In this document: positions 1-8,875 of the stretch, in pieces
Numbering within the stretch: position 1 is the stretch's first letter
How the letters are laid out: every line of letters begins with the position of its first letter
Assembly: GCA_963842155.1 (NCBI GenBank)
Contig: CAWJFP010000013.1
Location: 62,001-126,000 of the forward strand
Length of the DNA: 64,000 bases
Direction: 5' to 3'
DNA from: CAWJFP01 sp963842155
Lineage (GTDB): Bacteria > Pseudomonadota > Alphaproteobacteria > JACZXZ01
Position numbers and translations under genes: made by a program
The notes under the pieces: model-generated
Databases searched by the model: none
Seen by the model: the letters and a program-made list of their open reading frames with translations, nothing else
Told to the model about the DNA's origin: nothing

Positions 1-908
1 CCGTAGCCCACGCCCAGCACATGGGGGAAGAAAAGCGCGATGCCGCCCAACAGGAACCCGCCGATCACGGGACGCACCCAGCGCGGCACCTTGTAGCGCA
101 CGAAGCGGCTCTCGACGTAATAGGCCGCCGTCATGAAGACGACCGATACCACGGCGCAGACCAGGCCCAGGAGGGCAAAGGCGAAGAACTCCCAGGGGCT
201 CACGATCTGGTAGTGCGGCAGGATGAAGGAGGGGAAATCTCCGTAATAGAGCCGGCTGATCATCGTGCCGACGACCGAGGCCACGACGAGCGGCGCGAAG
301 GTGCTGAGCGCGTAATTGCCGATCACCACCTCGAGCGCGAAGAAGACGCCGGCGATGGGCGCGTTGAACGAGGCGGCGACCGCCGAGGCGACGCCGCAGC
401 CGATGGCGGTGCGCAGCATCGCAGGCGTGAGGCGCATGCGCTGGCCAAGCCAGGAGCCGAAGGTCGAGCCGAGATGGATGACGGCGCCCTCGCGACCGAC
501 CGAGCCTCCCACGCCGATCGAGAGGGCATTCGCCAGCGCGCCGAGCAAGGTGGTCTTGAGATCGAGCCGGCCGCCGCGCAGCGCCGCCGCCTCCATCACG
601 TCGGGGACACCCGGCGCGCGACCGCCGGGCACGGCGAACTTGGTGAAGAGCCCGATGGCGAGGCCGCCCACCGTGGTCGCCAACAGAATGCGCCACCAGG
701 GCAGCGCGTTCGTGACGGGCAGCAGATGCGGCGCCGCGGAGCCGAGTGCCACTCTCTGAATCTGGGCATAGGTCTCGCGGAAGCCGATGACGCCGAGCGC
801 CCCGAGCGCGCCGATGGCGATGGCGAGCAGCACCAGCAGGAGCTGGTCGTTCTCGACCATCTGGCGCAGGCGGATCATTCCGCGCAAAAGGACTCGGCGG
901 CTGGGCAT
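1..908 (-). CDS. ClC family chloride channel/transporter (partial, runs off the window)
   Basis: Membrane chloride channel or Cl-/H+ exchanger. The minus strand reads into a ClC protein: an N-terminal membrane helix after the start, then the selectivity-filter pieces RAPGVPDV (like the family's GxGxP region) and GGSVGREGAVIHLGS (the GREGP motif, here GREGA). These are followed by hydrophobic helices ending in LFFPHVLGVGYG at the window edge. The ATG at 908 is the first start after an in-frame stop (945-947). The C-terminal part lies outside the window. It is divergent from the dgdA-like gene with about 200 bp between them. Family assignment is firm; the transported ion and channel versus antiporter mode cannot be judged. 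Confidence 0.88.
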   Translation of the reverse strand, partial: MPSRRVLLRGMIRLRQMVENDQLLLVLLAIAIGALGALGVIGFRETYAQIQRVALGSAAPHLLPVTNALPWWRILLATTVGGLAIGLFTKFAVPGGRAPGVPDVMEAAALRGGRLDLKTTLLGALANALSIGVGGSVGREGAVIHLGSTFGSWLGQRMRLTPAMLRTAIGCGVASAVAASFNAPIAGVFFALEVVIGNYALSTFAPLVVASVVGTMISRLYYGDFPSFILPHYQIVSPWEFFAFALLGLVCAVVSVVFMTAAYYVESRFVRYKVPRWVRPVIGGFLLGGIALFFPHVLGVGY

Positions 909-1114
909 GACGACGCGCTTTCGGCGGGCACAATGCCCGTCAATTCAACTATTTCGTCCGTTAATAACCGCTTTCCAAGACAAGGGTGAAGCATTTCTTG
1001 CGCAGGGCCGCGCGCTTCCCGCTTGCCTCGCGTCCCGCCTCTGCCCTATTGCCTGAAGGGCGCGATTTTGGGCCTCGCCCGAATTCCGGCTTCCAAGGAG
1101 GAAGGTGACGATAG

Positions 1115-2410
1115 ATGGACAGCGCATCGCAAGCGGCCGCGGAGAGCTGGGACAGGCACCTCATCCGCTATGGCATGGACATGACGCCGCGCCTTATCGC
1201 CAAGGCGCGCGGCGCCGTGCTGTGGGACACCGAAGGCCGCGAGATACTCGATTTCACCTCGGGCCAGATGTGCGCCACCATCGGCCATAACCATCCGCGC
1301 ATCGTCGCGGCCATCCACAAGGCCTGCGAGGGCGCGCTTCATCTCTATAGCGGGATGACCGGCCCCGCGGTGGTCGAGCTCGCGCGGCGGCTCGCCGGCA
1401 TGTTGCCGCCGGGCTTGTCCAAGGCGCTGTTCCTCTCGACCGGCGGCGAGGCGAACGAGGCGGCGATCCGGATGGCAAAGCTCCATACCGGCCGGCACGA
1501 GATCGTCGGCTTCACCGGCTCCTGGCACGGCATGACGGCCGGCGCCGCCTCCTCGACCTATGTGGCCGCCCATCAAGGCTACGGCCCGCAGATGCCGGGG
1601 AGCATGGCGATCCCGGCGCCCAACGCCTATCGCTGCCCGATCCGCCATTGCCAGGGCAGTTGCGATGGCACCTGTCTCGATGTCGGCTTCGACATGGTGG
1701 ACGCGCAGTCCTCCGGCTCGCTCGCCGCCGTCATCGCCGAGCCCGTGCAAAGCAGCGGCGGCGTGATCGTCCCGCCCGAGGGCTATTTCGCCAAGCTCAA
1801 GGTCAAATGCGAAGAGCGCGGGATGCTGCTGATCCTCGACGAGGCGCAGACCGCCTTCGGTCGGCTCGGCGCGAATTTCGCCTTCGAGGTCTTCGGGGTC
1901 GAGCCCGATATCCTCACCTTGTCGAAGACGCTCGGCGGCGGGCTGCCGCTTTCGGCGACCGTGACCTCGGACGCGATCGAGGAGGATTGCCACGCCAAGG
2001 GTTTCGTCCATGCCACCTCGCATGTCTCCGATCCGCTCCCCGCCGAGGTGGGCCTCGCCGTGCTCGAGGTGCTCGAGGAAGACGGGCTCAACCAACGCGC
2101 GCTCGAGATGGGCGCGCGGCTCAAGGCGGGGCTCGAGGCGCTCAAGCAGAAATACGAGGCCATCGGCGACGTGCGCGGCTTCGGCCTGTTGCTCGGCGTC
2201 GAGATCGTCAAGGACCGTCATAGCCGCGAGCCGGATCCGGCGCGCGGCCGCGCCATCACGCGGCGCTGCATGGAGCTCGGCCTCAGCATGAACATCGTCT
2301 CGGTCGGCGGCATGGCGGCGGTATGGCGCGTGGCGCCGCCGCTCACCGTGACGGCGGCGGAAATCGACCGCGGCCTCGAGATTCTCGACCAGGCGATGCG
2401 CTCGCCCTGA
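1115..2410 (+). CDS. dgdA: 2,2-dialkylglycine decarboxylase-like class III aminotransferase
   Basis: PLP enzyme of 431 aa, predicted to decarboxylate 2,2-dialkylglycines (such as 2-aminoisobutyrate) with transamination to pyruvate. The protein follows remembered Burkholderia cepacia DgdA nearly end to end. Landmarks are SGQM (Q51), SWHGMT (W137), the PLP aspartate in LDEAQ (D242), the Schiff-base lysine in LSKTLGGG (K271), HVSDPLPA, and a C-terminal WRVAPPLTV carrying the carboxylate-binding Arg. Unusual is a four-cysteine stretch C174-x4-C179-x3-C183-x3-C187 where DgdA has none that I recall. A strong AAGGAGG lies at 1095-1101, rather far (13 nt) from the ATG. No DgdR-type LysR regulator is adjacent. 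A related class III aminotransferase with another substrate is the alternative. Confidence 0.8.
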   Translation: MDSASQAAAESWDRHLIRYGMDMTPRLIAKARGAVLWDTEGREILDFTSGQMCATIGHNHPRIVAAIHKACEGALHLYSGMTGPAVVELARRLAGMLPPGLSKALFLSTGGEANEAAIRMAKLHTGRHEIVGFTGSWHGMTAGAASSTYVAAHQGYGPQMPGSMAIPAPNAYRCPIRHCQGSCDGTCLDVGFDMVDAQSSGSLAAVIAEPVQSSGGVIVPPEGYFAKLKVKCEERGMLLILDEAQTAFGRLGANFAFEVFGVEPDILTLSKTLGGGLPLSATVTSDAIEEDCHAKGFVHATSHVSDPLPAEVGLAVLEVLEEDGLNQRALEMGARLKAGLEALKQKYEAIGDVRGFGLLLGVEIVKDRHSREPDPARGRAITRRCMELGLSMNIVSVGGMAAVWRVAPPLTVTAAEIDRGLEILDQAMRSP

Positions 2411-2416
2411 CGCGCG

Positions 2417-2446
2417 AGCGGCCGGCGCATCCCCGCGCCGGCCGCT
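2417..2446. terminator. Strong hairpin between convergent genes
   Basis: A perfect 12-bp inverted repeat (AGCGGCCGGCGC, 6-nt loop ATCCCC, then its complement) sits between the convergent ends of the dgdA-like gene (stop 2410) and the FecR-type gene (stop 2470). There is no T-run on either side, so it is a weak intrinsic terminator at best, but it could act as a bidirectional end or as a 3'-end stabiliser. Confidence 0.5.
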
Positions 2447-2469
2447 TCGCTGCCCGATGGACCGGCCGC

Positions 2470-4573
2470 TTATTGCGCCGGCTTGTCCTGATCGCCGCTC
2501 GGCGGCGTCGCCGGCTTGGCCGGCGGAGGGGTAGCGGACTTAGCTGGTGGCGTCGGCGTGTTTGGCTTGGCCGGCGGCGCGGGCTTGGTTGACGGCGTCG
2601 GCGCGACCGCATGCGCGGGCGGCGGCGTGACGGGCTTCGTCGCCGGCGTCGGCGTCGCCGGCTTCGCCGCTGGCGGCGGGGTCATGGGCTTGGCCTGGGG
2701 CTGGGCAGCGGGCTTGGCTTGGCTCGGCGGAGCACCCGCTCCGGCCGACGGCGTGCTCGGCGGCGGCTTGGTCATGGGCGTAGTCGTCGCGGGCTTGGCC
2801 GGCGTTGCCGTCGCCGGCCGGCCAGGTGGCGTCGGCGTCACGGGCTTGCCGGGAGTTGTTACCGCAGGCTTGGCCGGCGCCGTCGCAGGCTTGGTCGTCG
2901 CGGGCGGCGTCGCGGCGCCCATAGTCGGCGGGTTGCCCGTTCGTCAGCCCCGGCTTCTCGCCGGCAGGCGCGGCCTTGGGCTGCGTCGTGCCGCCGGTCT
3001 TTGCGGCTCCGGTGCTACCGGGCTTCTCGGCCGGCGTCGACGGTGGGGTTGCCGGACCCGGCGGCTGGCCACCGGCCGCGGCGGGCTTCGCACCCGGAAC
3101 GGCGGCGGGCTGCCTGGCGGCGGGAGTCGCGGGCGCCGCCACGCTCGCCTTGGGCGGCGGCATCTTCACATTGAGGGGCTTCGACGGAGCGGGTTTGGCG
3201 GCGACGACTGCCTTCGTCGTCACGACCGGCTTCGCCGGAAGCCAAGCGGCTCCGTGCGTTTCCGCCAAGGGCTTCGCCGCGCTCAGCACCTTGGGATCGA
3301 CCTTGACCTCCTCGCGGGCGACCGAGGTCCGCGTCCCGAAGGAACGTTGCGGCACGAAGGTCGTCGCGCGTTCGTTGAAGTTCGCGTAATGCTGCGGCGG
3401 CAAGGAGTAGGAGCCTGGCCGGCCGTTCCAATGGCGATCGATCTCGTCGATGTTCGTCACCGAGACGTGGGTAATGTTCACGTTGCGGACATAGGTCCGG
3501 CTCGCCGGGTAGTAAGGGATGAAGGGGTCGTGGTAGCCGAGCGGCACCCAGCCGACTCCGGCGCCGCCGACGCCGATGCCAATGCCGGGCGCGCCGATGA
3601 AGGCGACCAGCGCCGGCGCATAGACCGGCGGTCCTTCGCGATAGGCGCCCGGCGCCCAGCCCCAGCGGCCGCCATAGAGCACCCAGCGACCATAATGGAA
3701 GGGCGTGAAGCCCCAGGGCGCATTATCGATCCAGGTCCAGCCCCAAGGCGGAACCCAGGCCCAGTGTCCGTCGCGGTAGGGCGCCCAATCGGCAGGCACG
3801 TTCGAGGGATACCAGACGGTGCCGTAGTCGGGCGTCGGCGCCCAATCGCCATATTCGTTGAGGTCGCGATAGCCCGTCAGCCCGGGCGGGACATAATCCG
3901 CATTGGCCACAGCGGGCCGCACATGCGAATCGCGGATGGCAGCCCATTCGTCGATCGGCATTTGCCGCGCCGGGCCGACGGCGACGGCAAGGCTCTGCTC
4001 GCCGGTAACGAGAAGCTGCTGGCCGGTCTGGATGCGCTGACGGACGTCGCCGCCGGCGAATTCCGCAACGCTTTGGAAGGCTGCGACCACCGTCGGCTGC
4101 TCGGCCGTCCCGGCATCGATGCGATAGACGCCGGGCTCGAGCAAAGTGACGACCCCGCGCGGCGTGGCGATCTCGTAGCTGTCGCCTTCGGGCAAGGCCC
4201 AAAGCCTCACATTCACGCTGCCTTGCCCGATATTGAGCCGGGCAAAATGGAGATCGACCTGCTGAACATCGAGCTCGGTGCCGGCTTCCATGCGGAAGGA
4301 GGCGGCGCCGAGCTCGACCACGGCGTGCGAGCCCGGCTCGGTCCAAGCGGCGGCGCCATTGGCAAGGGGGAAATTGATATCGGCCGGCTGCCATGGGCTT
4401 TGCGCGTCCGCTCGCAAGGAGACCGTGCCTTGAATGAAGGACAGGCGCCCTACCCGTTCGGGCGGATCCGCCGATTGAGCGCGCGCCGCGCCAACGAAGC
4501 CGAGGACGAGTGCGGCGACGAGCAAGGAAAGCAGCAGCCGTGGCAACATGGGGAGCGTCGATTTTGCGGGCAT
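2470..4573 (-). pseudogene. FecR-domain / DUF6600-like secreted protein with Pro-Ala-rich tail, one frameshift
   Basis: Exported protein. A signal peptide (MPAKSTLPMLPRLLLSLL, cleaved near AARA/QS) is followed by a FecR-like beta domain (about residues 45-210, VRLWALPEGDSYEIATPRGVV). Next come the Trp/Tyr/Gly/Pro-rich repeats of DUF6600-type proteins (YGTVWYPSNV, GHWAWVPPWGWTWIDNAPWG), then a long K-P-A-T-rich tail. The frame open at the start turns into atypical Arg/Asp-rich sequence after about 2935 and stops at 2540. The +1 frame carries the natural tail (KPAT, TPPPA repeats) to the stop at 2470. The switch must lie between 2922 and 2944, where GGG and CCC runs occur. An upstream ATG at 4603 is also in frame, but the ATG at 4573 gives the cleaner signal peptide. 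Real decay, programmed frameshifting and a base error are all possible. Confidence 0.72.
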
Positions 4574-4658
4574 GAGAGGTTCCGGGTGAGGGGAAGGGGC
4601 CATGCGACGAGGCGGGAGACCGTCAGGTTGGGCGGATATCGCGTTTACGCTGTGCCAT

Positions 4659-4692
4659 AGAATTGTAGCCTACAAAGAATTGTAGCCTACAA
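4659..4692. promoter_or_regulatory. Tandem 17-bp repeat, each with an inverted repeat: candidate operator
   Basis: Two perfect head-to-tail copies of AGAATTGTAGCCTACAA (4659-4675 and 4676-4692). Each contains the palindrome TTGTAG-C-CTACAA. The pair lies 56 bp upstream of the earliest start of the FecR-type gene and just after the end of the antiporter gene. Two dyads one and a half helical turns apart look like a cooperative repressor site; the regulator is unknown. Confidence 0.6.
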
Positions 4693-4712
4693 CGTCGCCT
4701 TTCAAAAAGCTT

Positions 4713-5966
4713 TCATTTAATGAGTGGCTGGCCGCCCGATCGACGGGCTGTCCGTGCGGACGCTCGAAGGCGCGTCTGGATCATGCCGATAAGCCGGAAA
4801 AGCAAGGGATTGAGCATGATCGACAGGAGCGCGCCGGCAAGCACGAGGCTTTGCCCCTCGGGCGGCAGAATATGCAGCCCCACGGCGAGTGCCGCAAGAA
4901 TGAAGGAGAACTCGCCGATCTGCGCCAAGCTCGCGGAAATGCCAAGCGCGGTGGCAAGCGGCTGGCGAAAAGCCAGCGTGATCAGAAGGGCGGCGAGGAA
5001 TTTGCCGAGGATGATCACGCCCAGCACCGCAAGCACCTGAAGCGGCTCGACAAGCAGTATTCTCGGATCGAACAGCATCCCCACCGAGACGAAAAAGAGC
5101 ACGGCGAAGACGTCCTGGAGCGGCCTGAGCTCGCCCGCGGCGCGGCGGCCATGCTGGGATTCGTTGATGACCACGCCGGCGAAAAACGCGCCGAGCGCGA
5201 ATGAGACGCCGAACAGCTCGGCGGAGCCGAATGCGACTGCCAACGCTACGGCGACGACGGCTAGCGTGAAGAGATCGCGCGATTCCGTGCGGGCCACCTG
5301 ATCGAGCAGCCAAGGCAGCAGCCGCGCGCCCGCGATAAGCATGAGCGCCACGAAAGCGGCGACCTTGCCGAGCGTGAGCGCGAGGCCGGCGAGGATCGCG
5401 CCGTTGGCCATGTCCTGGCCGCCGCCCGGGGCCTGGCCACCTAGCGGCAGGGCGAAAGCCGGCAGCAGCACGAGCGTCAGAACCATCGCCAGATCCTCGA
5501 CGATCAGCCAGCCCACGGCGATGCGTCCTTCGGGCGAGCGCAGCGCGTCCCGGTCCTCGAGTGCGCGCAGAAGAACGACCGTGCTCGCCACCGAGAGCGA
5601 CAGGCCGAAGACGAGCGACGCGCCCGGCGGCCAGCCCCAGAAGCGCATCATCGCGCCGCCGAGCGCCGTCGCGGCGGCGATCTGTACGAGCGCGCCGGGC
5701 ACCGCGATGCGCCAGACCGCGAGAAGGTCGCGAATGGAAAAATGGAGGCCGACGCCGAACATCAACAGGATCACCCCGATCTCGGCGAGCTGCCCCGCCA
5801 GATGAGTATCGGCCACGAAGCCGGGAGTGAAGGGCCCGACGACGATACCCGCCAGAAGATATCCCACGATCGGCGAGAGGCCGAGCCGCGCGGTGACGAA
5901 GCCGCCAAGCAGCGCGTAGGCCAGGCTCACGGCGATCGTCGAGACCAACGTCAAGTCGTGAGACAT
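4713..5966 (-). CDS. CPA2 cation/proton antiporter, YbaL/KefB type, lacking the TrkA-N domain
   Basis: Integral membrane monovalent cation:H+ antiporter of 417 aa. The sequence tracks E. coli YbaL closely as I remember it: GYLLAGIVVGPFTPGFVADT, GVILLMFGVGLHFS, SVASTVVLLRALEDR, GWLIVEDLAMVLTLVLLP, FGVSFALGAFFAGVVINES, FFVSVGMLFDP, ASLAQIGEFSFILA. There are about 12 hydrophobic segments. YbaL itself is about 140 residues longer because of a C-terminal TrkA-N nucleotide-binding domain. Here the protein stops soon after the last membrane helix, with a basic tail, so nucleotide-gated regulation would be absent or supplied by another protein. It lies 17 bp downstream of the MaoC-like gene on the same strand. 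Confidence 0.88.
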   Translation of the reverse strand: MSHDLTLVSTIAVSLAYALLGGFVTARLGLSPIVGYLLAGIVVGPFTPGFVADTHLAGQLAEIGVILLMFGVGLHFSIRDLLAVWRIAVPGALVQIAAATALGGAMMRFWGWPPGASLVFGLSLSVASTVVLLRALEDRDALRSPEGRIAVGWLIVEDLAMVLTLVLLPAFALPLGGQAPGGGQDMANGAILAGLALTLGKVAAFVALMLIAGARLLPWLLDQVARTESRDLFTLAVVAVALAVAFGSAELFGVSFALGAFFAGVVINESQHGRRAAGELRPLQDVFAVLFFVSVGMLFDPRILLVEPLQVLAVLGVIILGKFLAALLITLAFRQPLATALGISASLAQIGEFSFILAALAVGLHILPPEGQSLVLAGALLSIMLNPLLFRLIGMIQTRLRASARTARRSGGQPLIK

Positions 5967-5983
5967 GCAAGGCGCTTACGACG

Positions 5984-6853
5984 CTATGCGCGGAAGCTTG
6001 CGTCGGCGCGCATGGCGAGGGCGCCGTCCGCGCGGCGGATCCAGAGCTTGGCGCTCTTGCCGTCCGACGACGGCTCGCCGCTCACGACAAAGGGCGCCGT
6101 ATCGAAGACGGGCGCCAGCGCGCGGAAGGCGAAACGGCCGAGCGTCGCCAGCGGCCGCTCCCGTCGCACCAGATCGAGCAGCAGCGTCGCGAGCAACGGT
6201 CCATGGACGATCAGCCCGGGATAGCCCTCGACCTTGGTGACATAAGGCTGGTCGTAATGGATGCGGTGGCCGTTGTAAGTCAGGGCCGAATAGCGGAACA
6301 GCATGACGGGGTCCGGCACGACCTGCCGCCGCCAGGGGCCGTCAGGGGGCGCCTTCTCCGCGGGCGGCGGCGCTTGCCCCGGATCGGGCGCCTCGCGATA
6401 GACCACGTCCTGCTCCTCCTCGACCGCGCACCCGCTCGCCCCATGATATTCATGGCGCAGGGTCACGAAGACGAGCCGGCCGCCGCGCCCTTCCTTGAGC
6501 GCGATGTCGGCGATCTCGGAGCGGCGCTCGACTTCCTCGCCCGCGCGCAGCGGCGCCACGAGAGCGATCCGGCTGCCCGCCCACATCCGCCGCGGCAGCG
6601 ACACGGGCGGGAGGAACTCGCCGCGCATGGGATGGCCGTCGGGACCCAGCTCCGTTGGTCGCCGCCATGGCGAGCGCAGGAGCCAGTGGGCCCCCGGCGG
6701 TGCGGGGTCGCCCTCGGCGGGCATCGGGTCGTCGCGATCGAGCGTGGCGGCGAGTTCCGCGATATGGAGCGGGAGCAGCCGGTCGCGCGCGACCTCGCGC
6801 CGCCCGATCCAGGCGCGGCAGCTTGCGAGCTGCTCGGCGAGGCTGTCATTCAT
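5984..6853 (-). CDS. MaoC/FAS1-like hot-dog hydratase (mesaconyl/itaconyl-CoA hydratase type)
   Basis: Double hot-dog enzyme of about 289 aa. The C-terminal half has the family signature FRYSALTYNGHRIHYDQPY followed by EGYPGLIVHGPL, typical of mesaconyl-C4-CoA or itaconyl-CoA hydratase and HTD2-like 3-hydroxyacyl dehydratases. The N-terminal half has the matching inactive hot-dog (SLPRRMWAGSRI). An upstream ATG at 6898 exists, but MNDSLAEQL at 6853 fits the family start better. The substrate is probably a 3-hydroxyacyl- or 3-methylmalyl-type CoA thioester; which one cannot be told from sequence. Confidence 0.78.
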   Translation of the reverse strand: MNDSLAEQLASCRAWIGRREVARDRLLPLHIAELAATLDRDDPMPAEGDPAPPGAHWLLRSPWRRPTELGPDGHPMRGEFLPPVSLPRRMWAGSRIALVAPLRAGEEVERRSEIADIALKEGRGGRLVFVTLRHEYHGASGCAVEEEQDVVYREAPDPGQAPPPAEKAPPDGPWRRQVVPDPVMLFRYSALTYNGHRIHYDQPYVTKVEGYPGLIVHGPLLATLLLDLVRRERPLATLGRFAFRALAPVFDTAPFVVSGEPSSDGKSAKLWIRRADGALAMRADASFRA

Positions 6854-6907
6854 CCGGGTCACGTCCGGGCGTAAGGTTGATCCAAGACACCGCGGCAAAG
6901 AGTTTCA

Positions 6908-7219
6908 TCACGGCCTGATCCCGCCAGCATGGGGATGGTCGGACTCGTATTCGTAGCAGCTCTTGTGGCCGGCATCCCAGCCGGCGCGATAGTCCTGATC
7001 GCCGGCATAGAGGCGCTCGTCCTTGACGTAAAGCGCTTGGAAGCCGTCGCGCCCGGCATCGCGGTAGCCGGTCACACAGCCTTGGCGATAGCCCAGCTGG
7101 AAGGAGTCGCTGCTGCCTTGCGGCGGCACATTCGGATTGACAATGTCTCCGCCCCAGCCCGCGAGCAGAAGCGCAGCCGCCGCGAATAGGCGCAAGCGAG
7201 AACGCGAACAAGCGGGCAT
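6908..7219 (-). CDS. Small secreted protein with a lipoprotein-like leader lacking the lipobox cysteine
   Basis: 103 aa. A strong SD (AAGGGGGAG) lies just before the ATG at 7219. The leader MPACSRSRLRLFAAAALLLAG is followed by WGGD where a lipoprotein would have CGG; the codon is TGG, one base from TGC. The mature part has the repeating pattern F-x2-GYRQGCVTGYRDAG and DYRAGWDAGHKSCYEYE, seen in uncharacterised small envelope proteins of proteobacteria. Function unknown. The strong SD and coherent leader argue that it is expressed. Confidence 0.65.
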   Translation of the reverse strand: MPACSRSRLRLFAAAALLLAGWGGDIVNPNVPPQGSSDSFQLGYRQGCVTGYRDAGRDGFQALYVKDERLYAGDQDYRAGWDAGHKSCYEYESDHPHAGGIRP

Positions 7220-7342
7220 GCGCTCCCCCTTGTACTTGTAGCGGGCGCCGGTATTCCGGCCTGACGGCGCGATTTTGGCGCATCGTGCCGCGCTTGCAAA
7301 GATCGGCGATCCGAAAATCGGGGCGCGCTCGAGCCGTCGTCG

Positions 7343-8815
7343 CTACTCTCTGCCGACGCGCCAAGTCGCTCCCGACAATGTCGCCGCGACGCAGATCAAC
7401 GCGGAGACGACCGAGGAGGAGGCGACAATAAGGAAGAGCGTCGACATCCCGACGCCCAATTCGGCGACAGCCAACCAGCCCAGCCCTGCGGCGACAATCA
7501 AGCGCGCCGTGCCGCCGAAAAAGGGCCAGATCGGCCGGCCGCCGCCTTGTGATGCGAAGCTGAGGACGAAGGTTACGCCGATCGCGCCGTAAATCGGCGC
7601 GACGGTTCGCAGGTAGGCGGAGCCCGCCTCGAGCACGCCCGGATCGTGGCTGAACAAGCCGATCCAGAGCGCCGGGAAGAACGCCGCAAACATGCCGATC
7701 GCCTCGGTGAATCCGGCGCCGATGAAGGTTCCGAGCCAGGCGATGCGGTGCGCGCGTTCGAGATTGCCGGCACCCATATTGGTGCCCACCATCGTCACAA
7801 CGGCCGTGCCGAGACCGAACAGCAGCGGGATCAGCAGATAGTCCAGCCGAGACGCGATGCCGTAGCCCGCGAGGGCGCCGACGCCAAACCGGCCGACGGC
7901 TCCCGTCACCAGGACGACAGTCAAATTGAGCTGCACCGTGCTGAGTGCGGAGATAGCGCCCACCCCCATGATGTCGCCGAACAAGCGAAGCTCGAGGCGG
8001 CCGCGTTTCAACGCCAGGCCTGAGTGTCCCCGGATCATGTAACGAAGGAGCAGCACGGCGGCCACGCTGTAGTAGGTCGTCACGGCTATGCCGGCGCCGG
8101 CAATCCCAAAACCTCGAAAAGGTCCAAGGCCGAAAATGAAGGCGGGAGAAAGCGGGACCAGAACAAGCGCTCCGATCAGCGTGACGAGTGCGGGAACCCG
8201 CACGTTGCCTGCGCCACGCAAGGCCGCGGAGACGAGATTGACGATCCAGACCGGCACCGCGCCTGCGAAAACGCAGCCGGAATAAAGAAGCGCGGCATCG
8301 AGCGCGCCCGCGTCGCCGCCAAGCGCTCGATAGAGCGTCGGTCCCAGCAGCAACACGGCGGCCGAAAAGACGAGGCCGAAAATCACCGCAAGGACCAGCG
8401 CATGCATCACCAGCGAGTCCGCATCTTCCCGCCGGCCGGCGCCGATCGCCCGCGCAACGGCCGAGGCGACACCGCCGCCGATCCCGCCATTGGACATCAT
8501 CGTCATCAGCATCAAGACCGGAAAGACGAGTGCTACCCCGACAAGGGCGTCGGTGCCGAGAAAGCTCACATAATAGGTTTCCGCGACGCCGACGAAGGTC
8601 TGCGCGACGAGAACGATGATGGTCGGGAACGCCAATCTCAGCATCGTCGGCAGGATCGGCGCCGTCAGCATGGACCGACGGACCATTGCCTTGCGGTCCG
8701 CGTCGGCGGTCGCGCCGGCTTGCCCTGCCCGAGGCTCCGAGGCGGCTTCCGTCCCGACGCGTTTAGCGGGCAATAAGGTCGAGGGGATCGCGATCGCGCC
8801 GGATTCCGGACTCAT
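7343..8815 (-). CDS. MATE family multidrug efflux transporter
   Basis: Inner-membrane Na+- or H+-coupled efflux pump of about 490 aa with 12 hydrophobic segments in two MatE repeats (FPTIIVLVAQTFVGVAETYYVS and, in the second half, GYGIASRLDYLLIPLLFGLGTAVVTMVG). The start at 8815 has the SD GAGGTGG; the longer open frame to 8926 would run through the operator and is unlikely. It is divergent from a MarR gene with an operator between them, so expression is probably derepressed by an aromatic or toxic ligand of that MarR protein. The N-terminal 45 residues are a soluble extension before the first helix. Confidence 0.9.
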   Translation of the reverse strand: MSPESGAIAIPSTLLPAKRVGTEAASEPRAGQAGATADADRKAMVRRSMLTAPILPTMLRLAFPTIIVLVAQTFVGVAETYYVSFLGTDALVGVALVFPVLMLMTMMSNGGIGGGVASAVARAIGAGRREDADSLVMHALVLAVIFGLVFSAAVLLLGPTLYRALGGDAGALDAALLYSGCVFAGAVPVWIVNLVSAALRGAGNVRVPALVTLIGALVLVPLSPAFIFGLGPFRGFGIAGAGIAVTTYYSVAAVLLLRYMIRGHSGLALKRGRLELRLFGDIMGVGAISALSTVQLNLTVVLVTGAVGRFGVGALAGYGIASRLDYLLIPLLFGLGTAVVTMVGTNMGAGNLERAHRIAWLGTFIGAGFTEAIGMFAAFFPALWIGLFSHDPGVLEAGSAYLRTVAPIYGAIGVTFVLSFASQGGGRPIWPFFGGTARLIVAAGLGWLAVAELGVGMSTLFLIVASSSVVSALICVAATLSGATWRVGRE

Positions 8816-8875
8816 AGCCACCTCAATTTCCCCGAAACGCAGGCGATTGCCTGACGCCCTTGCATTTTCATAGAT

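Noticed and set aside
21..989. Long plus-strand frame opposite the ClC gene
   Set aside because: Charged low-complexity translation; the minus strand gives a clear ClC protein.
1046..2221. 391-codon minus-strand frame over the dgdA-like gene
   Set aside because: Antisense shadow of a GC-rich gene; no family features.
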